Part shown: in pieces, positions 19,174-27,782 of the stretch
Numbering within the stretch: the first letter of the stretch is position 1
How the letters are laid out: each line of letters starts with the position of its first letter
DNA from: an uncultured Anaerolineales bacterium
GTDB lineage: Bacteria; Chloroflexota; Anaerolineae; Anaerolineales; Villigracilaceae
Direction: 5' to 3'
Assembly (NCBI GenBank): GCA_937928015.1
Contig: CALFXA010000022.1
Span: 1-64,000 of the forward strand
DNA length: 64,000 nucleotides
The notes under the pieces: generated by a model
The model's input: only the letters and a program-made list of their open reading frames with translations
What the model was told of the DNA's origin: nothing
The model's database searches: none
Position numbers and translations under genes: made by a program

Positions 19174-19202
19174 TTGTATGAGGCAGTCGCTTAGACTATA
19201 AT
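19174..19202 (+). promoter_or_regulatory. Candidate sigma-70-type promoter for SPFH gene
   Basis: TTGTAT at 19174-19179 and TATAAT at 19197-19202 are separated by 17 bases, 34 bases before the start codon. Confidence 0.5.
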
Positions 19203-19235
19203 CTAACCGTTCTTCAGATACTCAAGGAGAGAAAC

Positions 19236-20291
19236 ATGGCCAGAATTTTTGATGTCATTGAATATCCGAACGAGATGACCGATGAGATCGTTCACCGCTT
19301 CCCCGAGGAGGGCATCGGCGATTTCCGTATCGGTTCCCAGGTCATCGTGCGTGAGAGTCAGCGCGCGGTCTTCTTCCGCGACGGCAACGCCCTGGATGTG
19401 TTCGGCGCGGGCCGCCATACCATCGCTACAGCCAACATCCCGCTCTTGATCGACTGGATCGGCAAGGCTTTTAACGACCGCACCCCCTTCCCCGCCGAAG
19501 TTTACTTCGTCTCGATGAAGGAATTCGCCAACAAGAAGTGGGGCACCCCGCAACCCATCATCGTCCGCAACCCTGGCATGGGCCTGGGCGTGGCGCTCCT
19601 GCAGGGCTTCGGCACCTACTCCTTCCAGGTGAAGGACCCGCAACAGTTCGTCACCCAGATCGTTGGTGCCCAGCACGCCTATCGCACCACCGACATCGAA
19701 GAGCGCCTGCGCACCATGCTCCTCTCCAAATTGCAGGACGTGCTAGGCGAGACGGGCGCGAAGAACTCCGTGCCAGAGATGATCGGCCTGACCGAAGAGA
19801 TCGGGGCCGCCGTCCGCGCCAAGGTGCAGGACGATTTCGAGGCCATCGGTCTGGTGCTCAAGACCTTCTACATCGGCAATCTCAAGCCGAGCGAGAAGTC
19901 GGCCCAGGAACTGCGCGACATGGGCATGCTCGACATGGCCACCTATACCCAGCTCCAGGCTGCGGACGCGATGCGCGATGCCGCCCAGAATCCCAGCGGC
20001 GGTGCAGGCCTGACGGCGGGCATTGGCGCAGGCATGGGCATCGGCAACCTGATGCAGCAGGCCACCTCGGGCGCGATGGCGCAGCAGCAAGCCGCCAACA
20101 ACAACAATAGCGGCAGCGCGGCCAAGGCCTCCGTCCCCGACGTGATGACCCCTGCCGAGGCCGCAGCCTACATGCGTGTCTCCGAAGAGGATGTCATCGC
20201 AGCCATCACCGCGGGCGATCTCAAGGCCAAGAAGCTCGGCAGCGCCTATCGCATCAGCAAGGAAGCCTTGGACGCCTTCCTCAAGGGTTAG
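19236..20291 (+). CDS. SPFH/YdjI-like protein with C-terminal excisionase-type DNA-binding domain
   Basis: Residues 1-230 resemble the SPFH-related 'virion core protein' family (YdjI-like), seen in segments such as ESQRAVFFRDGNALDVFGAGRHTI and VLKTFYIGNLKP. SPFH proteins typically form membrane-associated oligomers, but no transmembrane segment is visible here. A Gly/Ala/Gln/Asn-rich linker of about 65 residues follows. The final 50 residues (MTPAEAAAYMRVSEEDVIAAITAGDLKAKKLG and onward) look like a MerR/excisionase helix-turn-helix. AAGGAG precedes the ATG. How a scaffold domain and a DNA-binding domain work together is unknown; in this fold the C-terminal module may instead bind protein. Confidence 0.82.
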   Translation: MARIFDVIEYPNEMTDEIVHRFPEEGIGDFRIGSQVIVRESQRAVFFRDGNALDVFGAGRHTIATANIPLLIDWIGKAFNDRTPFPAEVYFVSMKEFANKKWGTPQPIIVRNPGMGLGVALLQGFGTYSFQVKDPQQFVTQIVGAQHAYRTTDIEERLRTMLLSKLQDVLGETGAKNSVPEMIGLTEEIGAAVRAKVQDDFEAIGLVLKTFYIGNLKPSEKSAQELRDMGMLDMATYTQLQAADAMRDAAQNPSGGAGLTAGIGAGMGIGNLMQQATSGAMAQQQAANNNNSGSAAKASVPDVMTPAEAAAYMRVSEEDVIAAITAGDLKAKKLGSAYRISKEALDAFLKG

Positions 20292-20302
20292 AAATCAAAA
20301 AT

Positions 20303-20340
20303 AAAAAGAGCTTGGCTCCTGAATGCCAGGCTCTTTTTAT
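20303..20340 (+). terminator. Rho-independent terminator after SPFH gene
   Basis: AAAAAGAGC and GGC pair with GCC and GCTCTTTTT around a small internal loop, giving a hairpin that ends in a T run. Confidence 0.85.
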
Positions 20341-20413
20341 TTATTTAGCCTGCCTTACAAATCTGTCATTAAAAGAATTTTGCAATTTCTGTTCGATTAT
20401 TTTTGGGAAGAAC

Positions 20414-20419
20414 TATAAT
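20414..20419 (+). promoter_or_regulatory. TATAAT -10 box upstream of methyltransferase pair
   Basis: TATAAT lies 39 bases before the start codon at 20459. TTCGAT at 20392 is only a weak -35 candidate. Confidence 0.4.
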
Positions 20420-20458
20420 CGAAATAATCCATTGGACAAGACAAAAGGAGAAATCAAC

Positions 20459-21262
20459 ATGTCGAAGGATAGCATTGTTGACGCAAGCAAACCCTCAGCG
20501 GGGCGCATGTATGATTATTACCTCGGGGGAAATCACAACTTCGAGGTGGACCGCCAGGTGGCCGACCAGGTAATCAAGCTTCTGCCATTTCTCCCAAAAT
20601 ATATCCGCCTGCAGCGCTGGGCCTTACAGGATATCGCCGTCGAATTGACGGAAAATCGCAAATTCGACGTAGTCGTCGATTTTGCGTCGGGCCTGCCCAC
20701 GAATGACCACATTCACTATAAGGTCCCCAAGGGCACGACCGTCATCTACTCAGACTACGATCCTGTTGTAGTGGAATATACGCGCGAGATTCTCAAGGAT
20801 ACACCCGATACCTATTTCTTTCATGGGGATGCGGGAAAACCTGAGGAACTGCTAAACAAACCCGAGGTTCAAAAGATCCTCGGTGGGCGGCGCAAGGTGG
20901 CCTTTGTCCTGTGGGGTGTCAGCATGTTCCTGAACGACGAAGATCTGAGCCACGCTGTCCAGTATCTGTACGAATGGTCTGCGCCAGGAAGTTGTCTGGC
21001 CTTCAATGCCCAAGGGTCGGATGTAGACCTGGAAAACCCTGCCGCGGCCAAGATCAAGAAAATTTACGAACAATCGGGAGCCGTCATCCACACCCGCTCA
21101 CTCGAGCGCTATCTCGAAATACTCTCCCCTTGGAAACCTGACGGAAGAGGGTTCGTTTCATTACTTGACTGGCACGGATTAGATGCCCTTGAATTGGGTA
21201 AGGAAGATATCGAGGCCTTCGAACCGATGGGCGGCGGCTACGGCGGGTATCTGGTCAAGTAA
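20459..21262 (+). CDS. SAM-dependent methyltransferase, DUF574/Methyltransf_19 family (copy 1)
   Basis: The 267-residue protein has the pattern of DUF574-type class I methyltransferases: an N-terminal SAGRMYDYYLGGNHNFEVDR segment, the SAM-binding strand VVVDFASGLPTNDH, and IYSDYDPVVVEYTREIL after it. The substrate of this family is not known. It is soluble, without signal peptide or extra domains. The start is ATG 20459, eight bases after AAAGGAG; the open frame further upstream covers a terminator and promoter. A close paralog follows after 33 bases, and then a kinase and a receiver protein, probably all in one transcript. Confidence 0.88.
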   Translation: MSKDSIVDASKPSAGRMYDYYLGGNHNFEVDRQVADQVIKLLPFLPKYIRLQRWALQDIAVELTENRKFDVVVDFASGLPTNDHIHYKVPKGTTVIYSDYDPVVVEYTREILKDTPDTYFFHGDAGKPEELLNKPEVQKILGGRRKVAFVLWGVSMFLNDEDLSHAVQYLYEWSAPGSCLAFNAQGSDVDLENPAAAKIKKIYEQSGAVIHTRSLERYLEILSPWKPDGRGFVSLLDWHGLDALELGKEDIEAFEPMGGGYGGYLVK

Positions 21263-21295
21263 ATAAACAACACATAAAACAAGGAAGGAATTAAT

Positions 21296-22099
21296 ATGTC
21301 CCAAGATAACATTGTTGATTCCAGCAGACCCTCATCAGGGCGCGTTTACGATTATTACCTCGGCGGAAACCATAACTTCGAAGTGGACCGCCAGGCAGCG
21401 GAACAGGTTCTAAAATTAATGCCCTTCATCTCCAAGTTTGCTCGTTTACAACGTTGGGCATTGCAGGATATCGCCATGGAACTGGGCCAGAAGCGCGGCT
21501 ATGATGTGATTATCGATTTCGCCTCTGGTCTGCCCACCAACGACCATATCCATCACAAGGTTCCCTCGACCACAACCGTTATCTACTCTGATTATGATCC
21601 GATCGTCGTGGAATATACGAGGGAAATTCTGGTAGATTCGCCCAATGCGCATTTCTTCCAGGGAGACGCCCGCAAGCCAGAGGAGTTGCTGTCCAGACCC
21701 GAAGTAGAAAAAATCATTAATGGACGGCGAAAGGTAGCCTTTGTCTATTGGGGCGTCACCAGCCTGATTGACGATGAAAGCATTATTCACATGGCGCGTT
21801 ACTTATACGATTGGGCCGCCCCAGGCAGTTGTCTGGCTTTCAACGCCCAAGGTGCCGACGTAAATCGAGAAGACCCTGCCGTAGCCCAGGCAATTAAGAT
21901 CTATGATCAGATGGGGCAGAAGACCTACAACCGAAGTCTCGACCGCTTCAAGGAAATGATTCAACCCTGGCAATTAGATGAGCAAGGTTTCATTCCCTTG
22001 TTGAAATGGCATGGCTTGGATCGCTCAGAGTTAGGAAAGGAAGACGTGGCGGCCTTTGGTCCCATGGGTGGCGGCTACGGCGCATATCTGGTTAAATAA
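21296..22099 (+). CDS. SAM-dependent methyltransferase, DUF574/Methyltransf_19 family (copy 2)
   Basis: The protein has exactly the same length (267 residues) as the preceding gene and is alignable along its length without visible gaps, including DYYLGGNHNFEVDRQ, DFASGLPTNDHIH and the C-terminal GPMGGGYGAYLVK. It is a tandem duplicate. Differences are concentrated in the last third, which could reflect a different substrate. GGAAGGAA precedes the ATG. Both copies keep the SAM-binding segment, so both should be active enzymes. Confidence 0.88.
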   Translation: MSQDNIVDSSRPSSGRVYDYYLGGNHNFEVDRQAAEQVLKLMPFISKFARLQRWALQDIAMELGQKRGYDVIIDFASGLPTNDHIHHKVPSTTTVIYSDYDPIVVEYTREILVDSPNAHFFQGDARKPEELLSRPEVEKIINGRRKVAFVYWGVTSLIDDESIIHMARYLYDWAAPGSCLAFNAQGADVNREDPAVAQAIKIYDQMGQKTYNRSLDRFKEMIQPWQLDEQGFIPLLKWHGLDRSELGKEDVAAFGPMGGGYGAYLVK

Positions 22100-22118
22100 C
22101 CTGACGGGGAGTGCATGC

Positions 22119-23327
22119 ATGGACGAGACAGACATGACGTCTGATCTGAGACAGATGGTAAAACAACAGGTAGAGTCTGGTCGCGATGAATTGGCCAGCC
22201 TCTACCAAAAAGACATTCAGGAGTTGTTGTTCACCAACCGCTCGGGGATTCGACCGCGCATGGCGGCTCAAATTGCGGAGCAGGAGATGGATGCCCTTCT
22301 GAAAGCACTGGATGGGTCATCCGTATCAGGGCGAGAGCATGGCATCTGGTTGTCGCAGATCGGCGTCAGCCATCAAACTCTGCTTCGGCTGGGAAAGTCA
22401 ACCCGCCAATTCATCATCGCCCACACCCATCCCACCTTGCTGCTGGATGCCCTGAGCATCGTGGATCAGTATGAGGAAACTGTAGCTTTGGGCTTTGCCC
22501 AGGACCGCGAAGAACTCATCCTGGCCGAGCAGGAACGCATCCGCGGGGCCTTGCAGTTGGCGGTCGGCCGCTATACAGTGGAAATCACCGAAGTCAAGAA
22601 GATCGCCGACCAGGCCACCGAGGCCAACGAATTCAAGACCAAGTTCATCGCCCGTATCAGCCATGAGTTGCGGACTCCTCTGGGAGCGTTGATGGGCATG
22701 GCCGAGATGTTACAGGAAGGGGTCTACGGCCCGCTCAACGACCAGCAGAAGAATTTGGTCAGCCGCATCCTGAACAATGTGATCACACTCAGTCGCATCT
22801 TCTCTGAATTGCTGGACCAATCCCAGATCGAGTCTGGGCAATTGCGTTTGAAAAAGGAGACGTTCTCGCCCAGTGCCATCGTCGAATCTGTATATTCAAA
22901 TTATCTGTCGATGGCATTGAAGAAGGGAATCACCCTGCACAAGGAGATCACAGCCAGGGTGCCACAAACGGTGATCGGGGATCAGGCCAGGACCGAGCAA
23001 ATCCTGTCGAATTTGGTGGTCAACGCGATCAAGTTCACGAATACAGGCAGTGTGAATATCCGCATCGATGGTCAGGGAGAGGCAAATTGGGTTCTCAGGG
23101 TGGAAGACACGGGCACGGGCATCTCCGAGGAAGACATGCAAACGATCTTCGAGCCTTTCCGCCAGGCAGATGAAACCACCAGCCGTCGATATGGCGGAGT
23201 CGGGTTGGGGTTATCCATCGTCCTATTGTTGGTCAAGGCCATGAATGGTACCATTCGCGTGGACAGCAAGCTGGGCCAGGGCAGCGCGTTCACGGTCACA
23301 TTGCCCGTCCAGCCTGCGCAAGAATAA
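22119..23327 (+). CDS. Soluble sensor histidine kinase
   Basis: The N-terminal 165 residues form a helical, soluble sensory region of uncertain family; its composition recalls RsbRD- or globin-sensor-like regions, but I cannot assign it. The kinase core follows: an H-box with the phospho-accepting histidine (FIARISHELRTPLGALMG), an N-box (NLVVNAIKFTN), G1 (VEDTGTGIS), F-box (IFEPFRQ) and G2 (GVGLGLSIV). No transmembrane segment is visible, so it senses a cytoplasmic signal. ATG 22119 is preceded by GGGGAG; the longer open frame overlaps the upstream methyltransferase. A single-domain receiver gene follows 11 bases later. Confidence 0.9.
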   Translation: MDETDMTSDLRQMVKQQVESGRDELASLYQKDIQELLFTNRSGIRPRMAAQIAEQEMDALLKALDGSSVSGREHGIWLSQIGVSHQTLLRLGKSTRQFIIAHTHPTLLLDALSIVDQYEETVALGFAQDREELILAEQERIRGALQLAVGRYTVEITEVKKIADQATEANEFKTKFIARISHELRTPLGALMGMAEMLQEGVYGPLNDQQKNLVSRILNNVITLSRIFSELLDQSQIESGQLRLKKETFSPSAIVESVYSNYLSMALKKGITLHKEITARVPQTVIGDQARTEQILSNLVVNAIKFTNTGSVNIRIDGQGEANWVLRVEDTGTGISEEDMQTIFEPFRQADETTSRRYGGVGLGLSIVLLLVKAMNGTIRVDSKLGQGSAFTVTLPVQPAQE

Positions 23328-23338
23328 AAGGAATCAAA

Positions 23339-23713
23339 ATGGAAACCAAACCTCTGGCATTGGTAATCGAAGACAATGAAGACCAAAACCTGGTATTCAC
23401 AACCGCGTTGAAACAGGCGGGCTATGAGGTCGAGTCGATCTTCAATGGAGAAACGGCCCGAAAACGGGTGGCGGCAACTCTCCCCGACATGGTGATCCTC
23501 GACCTGCACATGCCCGAGGTGGACGGGAACGTGATTCTTGGAGACATCCGCGCCGACAAAAGATTGCAGAATACCCGCGTGATTCTAGCCACCGCCGACG
23601 CCGCCTTCGCAGACAGCCTGCAACCCCAGGCAGACCTGGTCCTATTGAAACCCATCAGCTTTTCGCAACTACATCAGTTGGTCAGCAGATACAAGTCTCC
23701 TCCAAATGAATAA
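23339..23713 (+). CDS. Single-domain response regulator (CheY-like receiver)
   Basis: The 124-residue protein is only a receiver domain. It has the acidic pair (IEDNED), the phospho-accepting aspartate in VILDLHMPEVDG, and the conserved lysine in LLKPIS. With no output domain it must act through protein contacts. Eleven bases separate it from the kinase, its likely phosphodonor. AAGGA precedes the ATG. A terminator shared with the convergent nnrD gene ends the operon. Confidence 0.92.
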   Translation: METKPLALVIEDNEDQNLVFTTALKQAGYEVESIFNGETARKRVAATLPDMVILDLHMPEVDGNVILGDIRADKRLQNTRVILATADAAFADSLQPQADLVLLKPISFSQLHQLVSRYKSPPNE

Positions 23714-23724
23714 CCCAGGAACGA

Positions 23725-23757
23725 AAGAGGCTCTCCGCACGGAGAGCCTCTTCGATT
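23725..23757. terminator. Bidirectional terminator between receiver gene and nnrD
   Basis: A 13-bp perfect stem (23725-23737 with 23740-23752) with a minimal loop lies between two convergent genes; T-rich sequence follows on the plus strand. Confidence 0.8.
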
Positions 23758-23767
23758 TCATTGGGAT

Positions 23768-25402
23768 TTATTCAAGTTCCGAAAGGACATCGGACACGGC
23801 GGCGAGGACATCGCCCGCCAGGACCGAGGCTGTGGTGCCGAGCGCCTCGGCGGCTTCCAAGCCTGCCCGCGCATGGATCCAGGCCCCTGCCACGGCGGCG
23901 TCATAGGCGTCCACGCCTTGGGCACGCAGGCCGACGATCAGGCCCGCCAGCACGTCACCCGTCCCCGCCCGCGCCAGCGCGGAGGTAGCCACGGGGATGA
24001 CCGTCGAACGGCCATCGGGCGAGGCGATCACCGTGAAGGCGCCTTTCAACACCACCACGTGACCCCACTCCTGTGCAAAGCGCAGGGCTACGCCCTCGCG
24101 GTCCGCCTGAACCTCTTCCTTCGAAAGGCCCGTCAGCACAGACATCTCGCCCGGGTGTGGGGTCAACACGGCGGGTGCGGACAGCAGCTTGGACCAGTCG
24201 GGAATTTTCGCCAGCAATTTCAGCCCGTCCGCATCGAAGACCAGTGGAGGCAGGCTGCCGTTCTTTTCTTCCTTCTTCTCAGCCTCGGCATGCACGAAGC
24301 CGATGCGCGCCGCCGATTTCTTCGAGACGGCCTTGCCCGTCAACAGGTTCTCGATGAATTCCCTGGTTGTGTCTTCCAGGCCGAGGCCAGGACCGACCAG
24401 CAAGGCGGTGGCGCGCTCGAAATTCTTCGCCAACACTTCCGCCGCGCCCGCCGAGATCACGCCCATTTCGTGCGGGAGCAAGATCCAGGTCGCCTCGGGA
24501 AACTGCCCTGCCAGGGCTCCATGCAACGGAGCGGGGACAGCCATCGTGACCAATCCCGCACCCACGCGATAGGCGGAAAGGCCCGCCAGAAGCGCCGCGC
24601 CCGTGTAATTGACCGAACCTGCCGCGATCAACGCAGTCCCAAAGGTGCCCTTGTGCGCCTCGGACGGTCGCTCGGGCAGGATGGCTGCAATAGCGTCCTC
24701 ATCAGCCACCTCGCGCTTGACGCCCATCCAGGATTTGACTTTCTCATCCAGGCCGATGTCGGCCACCACCAGATCGCCCGTCAGGTCGGCAGCGGGGGAT
24801 TTGAGCAACCCCACTTTGACGGCGGCCATCGTCACGGTCAGGTCGGCGGGGATGGTCTCATCGGCGGCTTCGCCTGAATCGCAATCCACACCCGAGGGAC
24901 AGTCCACAGCGATGACGAAGGGCGGCTCCTCCATCTCGTCCAGCGCGGCGCTGACGGCCTCCAGCGCTTCGGCCACATCCGCTTTCAAAGGCAGTTTGAC
25001 GCCTGTGCCGAGGACGCCATCGAGCAGGACGTGCGCGGTGTCGAGCGAGGCATACAGGGAGGCAAACTCCTTGTCCTTGGCGGCCTCGACCACTTCGCCG
25101 CCCATTTCGAGGAATTGCTCGACCAGCTCGTCGCCCTTGGCCTTGCGCTTGATTAAGTAGGCGCGCGCGGTCCAGCCGTCGGCGGCCAGATGGGTCAGCG
25201 CCACCAACGTGTCGCCGCCATTGTTGCCAGGTCCGACCAGGCCCAGAATCTCGACATCTTCTTCTTCATAAAAATATGGCAGGTCGGCCACCGCATAGGC
25301 CAACTCGCGGCCCGCGTTTTCCATCATATCCTCGTAGGATAGGCCGTTGGCATCGGCTTCCTTTTCGATCTCGCGCATCTGCGCGACAGTGACCAGTTTC
25401 AT
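23768..25402 (-). CDS. nnrD: Bifunctional NAD(P)H-hydrate epimerase / ADP-dependent NAD(P)H-hydrate dehydratase
   Basis: The enzyme repairs hydrated NADH and NADPH: the N-terminal YjeF-type domain epimerises the hydrates and the C-terminal YjeF_C/CARKD domain dehydrates them using ADP. The epimerase half shows GPGNNGGD and DGVLGTG. The dehydratase half shows LTPHPGEMSVLTG, VVLKGAFTVI and AGTGDVLAGLIVGL, the ribokinase-like ATP/ADP site. Length (544) fits the fused form. ATG at 25402 is supported by GGAGG six bases upstream; an earlier start at 25426 has no such site. It is probably monocistronic and divergent from the NTF2-like gene. Confidence 0.95.
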   Translation of the reverse strand: MKLVTVAQMREIEKEADANGLSYEDMMENAGRELAYAVADLPYFYEEEDVEILGLVGPGNNGGDTLVALTHLAADGWTARAYLIKRKAKGDELVEQFLEMGGEVVEAAKDKEFASLYASLDTAHVLLDGVLGTGVKLPLKADVAEALEAVSAALDEMEEPPFVIAVDCPSGVDCDSGEAADETIPADLTVTMAAVKVGLLKSPAADLTGDLVVADIGLDEKVKSWMGVKREVADEDAIAAILPERPSEAHKGTFGTALIAAGSVNYTGAALLAGLSAYRVGAGLVTMAVPAPLHGALAGQFPEATWILLPHEMGVISAGAAEVLAKNFERATALLVGPGLGLEDTTREFIENLLTGKAVSKKSAARIGFVHAEAEKKEEKNGSLPPLVFDADGLKLLAKIPDWSKLLSAPAVLTPHPGEMSVLTGLSKEEVQADREGVALRFAQEWGHVVVLKGAFTVIASPDGRSTVIPVATSALARAGTGDVLAGLIVGLRAQGVDAYDAAVAGAWIHARAGLEAAEALGTTASVLAGDVLAAVSDVLSELE

Positions 25403-25529
25403 GGGGTTCCTCCAAGTAAGCATCAAATCTTGCTGAGATTGTACACAAGAATGGTAAAAGTTTTATATGCGTTTTAGAGTTGTGGCATAATGTTTTCAGG
25501 TCTGCCCTTCCCCCAGAAAGAGGTGTCTT

Positions 25530-25913
25530 ATGAGTCCCGCCCGTATGTCCAAAGTCGAATCAGGCGTTCGCACCGTATTGGCCTTCAACGAGGCCTTCAA
25601 CCGTCACGACGTAGTGGGAATGATGCAATGGATGAGCGATGACTGCATCTTCGAGAACACGGCCCCCGCCCCCGATGGGACCACCTACTCGGGGAAAGAA
25701 GCCGTGACTCAGTTCTGGCGGGACTTCTTCCGCGAGTCGCCGCAGGCCCGCATCGAGATCGAGGAGATCTTCGGGCTGGGATTCCACTGCGTCATGCGCT
25801 GGACCTACACCTGGGTGAACTCAACAGGCACGCAGGGACACGTCCGCGGGGTGGACATCTTCAAATTCAGGGACGGCCTAATCTGCGAGAAGTTGTCGTA
25901 TGTGAAGGGATAA
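25530..25913 (+). CDS. SnoaL/NTF2-like small protein
   Basis: The 127-residue sequence fits the cone-shaped NTF2-like fold, with the signature start VLAFNEAFNRHDVVGMMQWMSDDCIFENT and the central GKEAVTQFWRDFF. Family members include polyketide cyclases, isomerases and many uncharacterised proteins; no catalytic set is clear here. The C-terminal half (GVDIFKFRDGLICEKLSYVKG) is typical of SnoaL-like proteins. AGAGGT precedes the ATG. It is a single-gene unit between nnrD and a bidirectional terminator. Confidence 0.8.
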   Translation: MSPARMSKVESGVRTVLAFNEAFNRHDVVGMMQWMSDDCIFENTAPAPDGTTYSGKEAVTQFWRDFFRESPQARIEIEEIFGLGFHCVMRWTYTWVNSTGTQGHVRGVDIFKFRDGLICEKLSYVKG

Positions 25914-25947
25914 AATAGACGGTCACCGAATGGTGACCGTCTATTTT
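25912..25947. terminator. Bidirectional terminator, 16-bp perfect stem
   Basis: AAAATAGACGGTCACC pairs perfectly with its complement at 25932-25947 around a GAAT loop, with A and T tracts on either side. It serves two convergent genes and touches both of their stop codons. Confidence 0.92.
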
Positions 25948-27764
25948 CATTTCCACAGGTCCGCTGCAATCTCTTCCAGGCCCAGGGACAGCAACCGCTC
26001 CTTCGTCGGGCGGCCCGACTCGGGATCCCAGCCGCGGACGGCGTAGTAGGCGTCCAGCATGGCGGGCAGGTCGGGGACGAAGCCCGCCGAACCGCCTTCC
26101 GCCAACGGCTCCAGCAGCGGCTTGGGAAGCTTGTCGTTGGCACGCGTCAGACCGAGGCGGTTGTTGATGGCGCGCTTCAAATTCCAGGCCCGCTCACCCG
26201 CCTGCATCATATCTTCCAGCGACCAATCCAACCCGCAGGCGGCGTTGATCAACTTGACCTGCATCTGCGGCTCGACGTTGGCGAAGATGCAGATGGTCAG
26301 CGCATTGAAGACCGTGCGCCAATCCTGATGGCGCGCCACGTTGGCAGCCTTTTCCGCACCCGCCTGACGCTCGTAAAAGTCGATGCCCAGGTCGGGATAG
26401 ACGTGGCCCCACTCCACGAAGAAGTAATCCGACTGATTGTGACATGCGCCGCGTGGCGAGGTGGCATACGAAAGTGCCATGCCCGACACCCCGCGCGGAT
26501 CGTGATAGGCAACTTCCAGGCCGTTGACCTGCACGGCCTTTTCCTCTGACTTGAAATGCGCTCCAAAGCGTTTCGAGCCCAACGCCAGCAAGTCGCCGAT
26601 GCCCTCGCGCCGTCCGATCTTGTGGATGAGCTGCTCGATAACGGCCACATCGCCCCAAGCCAATTCGAGGCCGTCGGTATCAGATGTGGTAAGTACACCC
26701 TGCTCGAAGAGTGTGAACGCCAGCCCGAGCGTGTTGCCCGTGCTGATGGAGTCAATGCCGTAACGATCACACAGCCCACCCAGCCGCACCACGGCGGCCA
26801 GGTCATTGTTCAACAGATTCGCGCCGAACGCCACGGTCGTTTCGTATTCGGGACCCTTGCGCTTGTTCCCATCTTCCAGTTTGACCACCCGTCCGCAGGC
26901 AATGACGCAGCCCTGACAGGCGCTCGTCCCCGCCAGGATGGTCTCGGTCATCATCGAACCCGAGACCTTGTCCACATCGGGGAAGACACCCTGGCTGTAA
27001 TATTTGGCGGGCATCTGCCCGAGATATTCCGCGTAATTGGCCGCCCCCGCCGAACCCAACTCGTGCAGGATATGGGCCTCGTTATCCTGTTTGAGCGTGC
27101 GGTTGGCTTCAGAGCGCAACGGCGCGTATTGGGTCAGATCGAAGACAGGAATTTTGTTCGTGCCGTGCACAGCCACGGCCTTGAGATTCTTCGCGCCCAT
27201 CACCGCGCCGAGTCCCGTGCGGCCCGCCAGACGTCCGTGGTCGGAGAGGATCGACGCGAACAGGACCTGCTTCTCCCCCGCGGGCCCAATGGCACAAACC
27301 CGTGATCCTTTCACACCGATCTCCGCCTTGACCTGGTCCTGCGTCTCATAGGTTTCCCTGCCCCACAGGTGTCCCGCCTCGCGGACCTCGACTTTGTTGT
27401 CTTCAATCCAGAGGTAGACGGGGCGATCCGCCTTGCCCGTCAACCAAAGGCCGTCGTAGCCTGCGGAGCGCAGTTCGGGACCCCAAAAGCCGCCGATATG
27501 CGACTCGCTCCACAGTCTCGTGGCGGGCGAAAGTCCGCAGATGACGAAACGTCCCGTGGTGGGACCCGAGGTGCCCGTCAGCGGACCCGTCATGAAGAGC
27601 AGCGGCGCCTCGGGCGAGAACGGGTCCAGGCTGGGGGTCAGGGAAGCGTACAACAGGCGCGCCGCCAGCGACGCTCCGCCCAGGAACTGTTTTTCCCAGG
27701 CCTCGGGGATGTGAAACTCCTCGCGCGCGCCCGTGGAGAGGTCGAATTTAAGAATAGGTTGCAT
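25947..27764 (-). CDS. Aldehyde:ferredoxin oxidoreductase family protein (tungsten/molybdenum bis-pterin)
   Basis: AOR-family enzymes oxidise aldehydes to carboxylic acids, or run in reverse, with a tungsto-bispterin and one [4Fe-4S] cluster. The N-terminal domain has FLGGASLAARLLY and the pterin-binding GPLTGTSGPTTGRF. A CxxCxxxC cluster motif is present as CQGCVIAC (about residue 280). The fourth cysteine is probably the one in INAACGLDW near residue 510. Length (605) and the C-terminal LGLEEIAADLW are typical. Electrons would go to ferredoxin, so an anaerobic or facultative life is suggested. It is the second gene of a minus-strand pair with the SCP2-like gene 18 bases upstream; the ribosome-binding site is weak (AGGGG). 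Confidence 0.92.
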   Translation of the reverse strand: MQPILKFDLSTGAREEFHIPEAWEKQFLGGASLAARLLYASLTPSLDPFSPEAPLLFMTGPLTGTSGPTTGRFVICGLSPATRLWSESHIGGFWGPELRSAGYDGLWLTGKADRPVYLWIEDNKVEVREAGHLWGRETYETQDQVKAEIGVKGSRVCAIGPAGEKQVLFASILSDHGRLAGRTGLGAVMGAKNLKAVAVHGTNKIPVFDLTQYAPLRSEANRTLKQDNEAHILHELGSAGAANYAEYLGQMPAKYYSQGVFPDVDKVSGSMMTETILAGTSACQGCVIACGRVVKLEDGNKRKGPEYETTVAFGANLLNNDLAAVVRLGGLCDRYGIDSISTGNTLGLAFTLFEQGVLTTSDTDGLELAWGDVAVIEQLIHKIGRREGIGDLLALGSKRFGAHFKSEEKAVQVNGLEVAYHDPRGVSGMALSYATSPRGACHNQSDYFFVEWGHVYPDLGIDFYERQAGAEKAANVARHQDWRTVFNALTICIFANVEPQMQVKLINAACGLDWSLEDMMQAGERAWNLKRAINNRLGLTRANDKLPKPLLEPLAEGGSAGFVPDLPAMLDAYYAVRGWDPESGRPTKERLLSLGLEEIAADLWK

Positions 27765-27782
27765 AGCCCCTGACCGCCGTCA

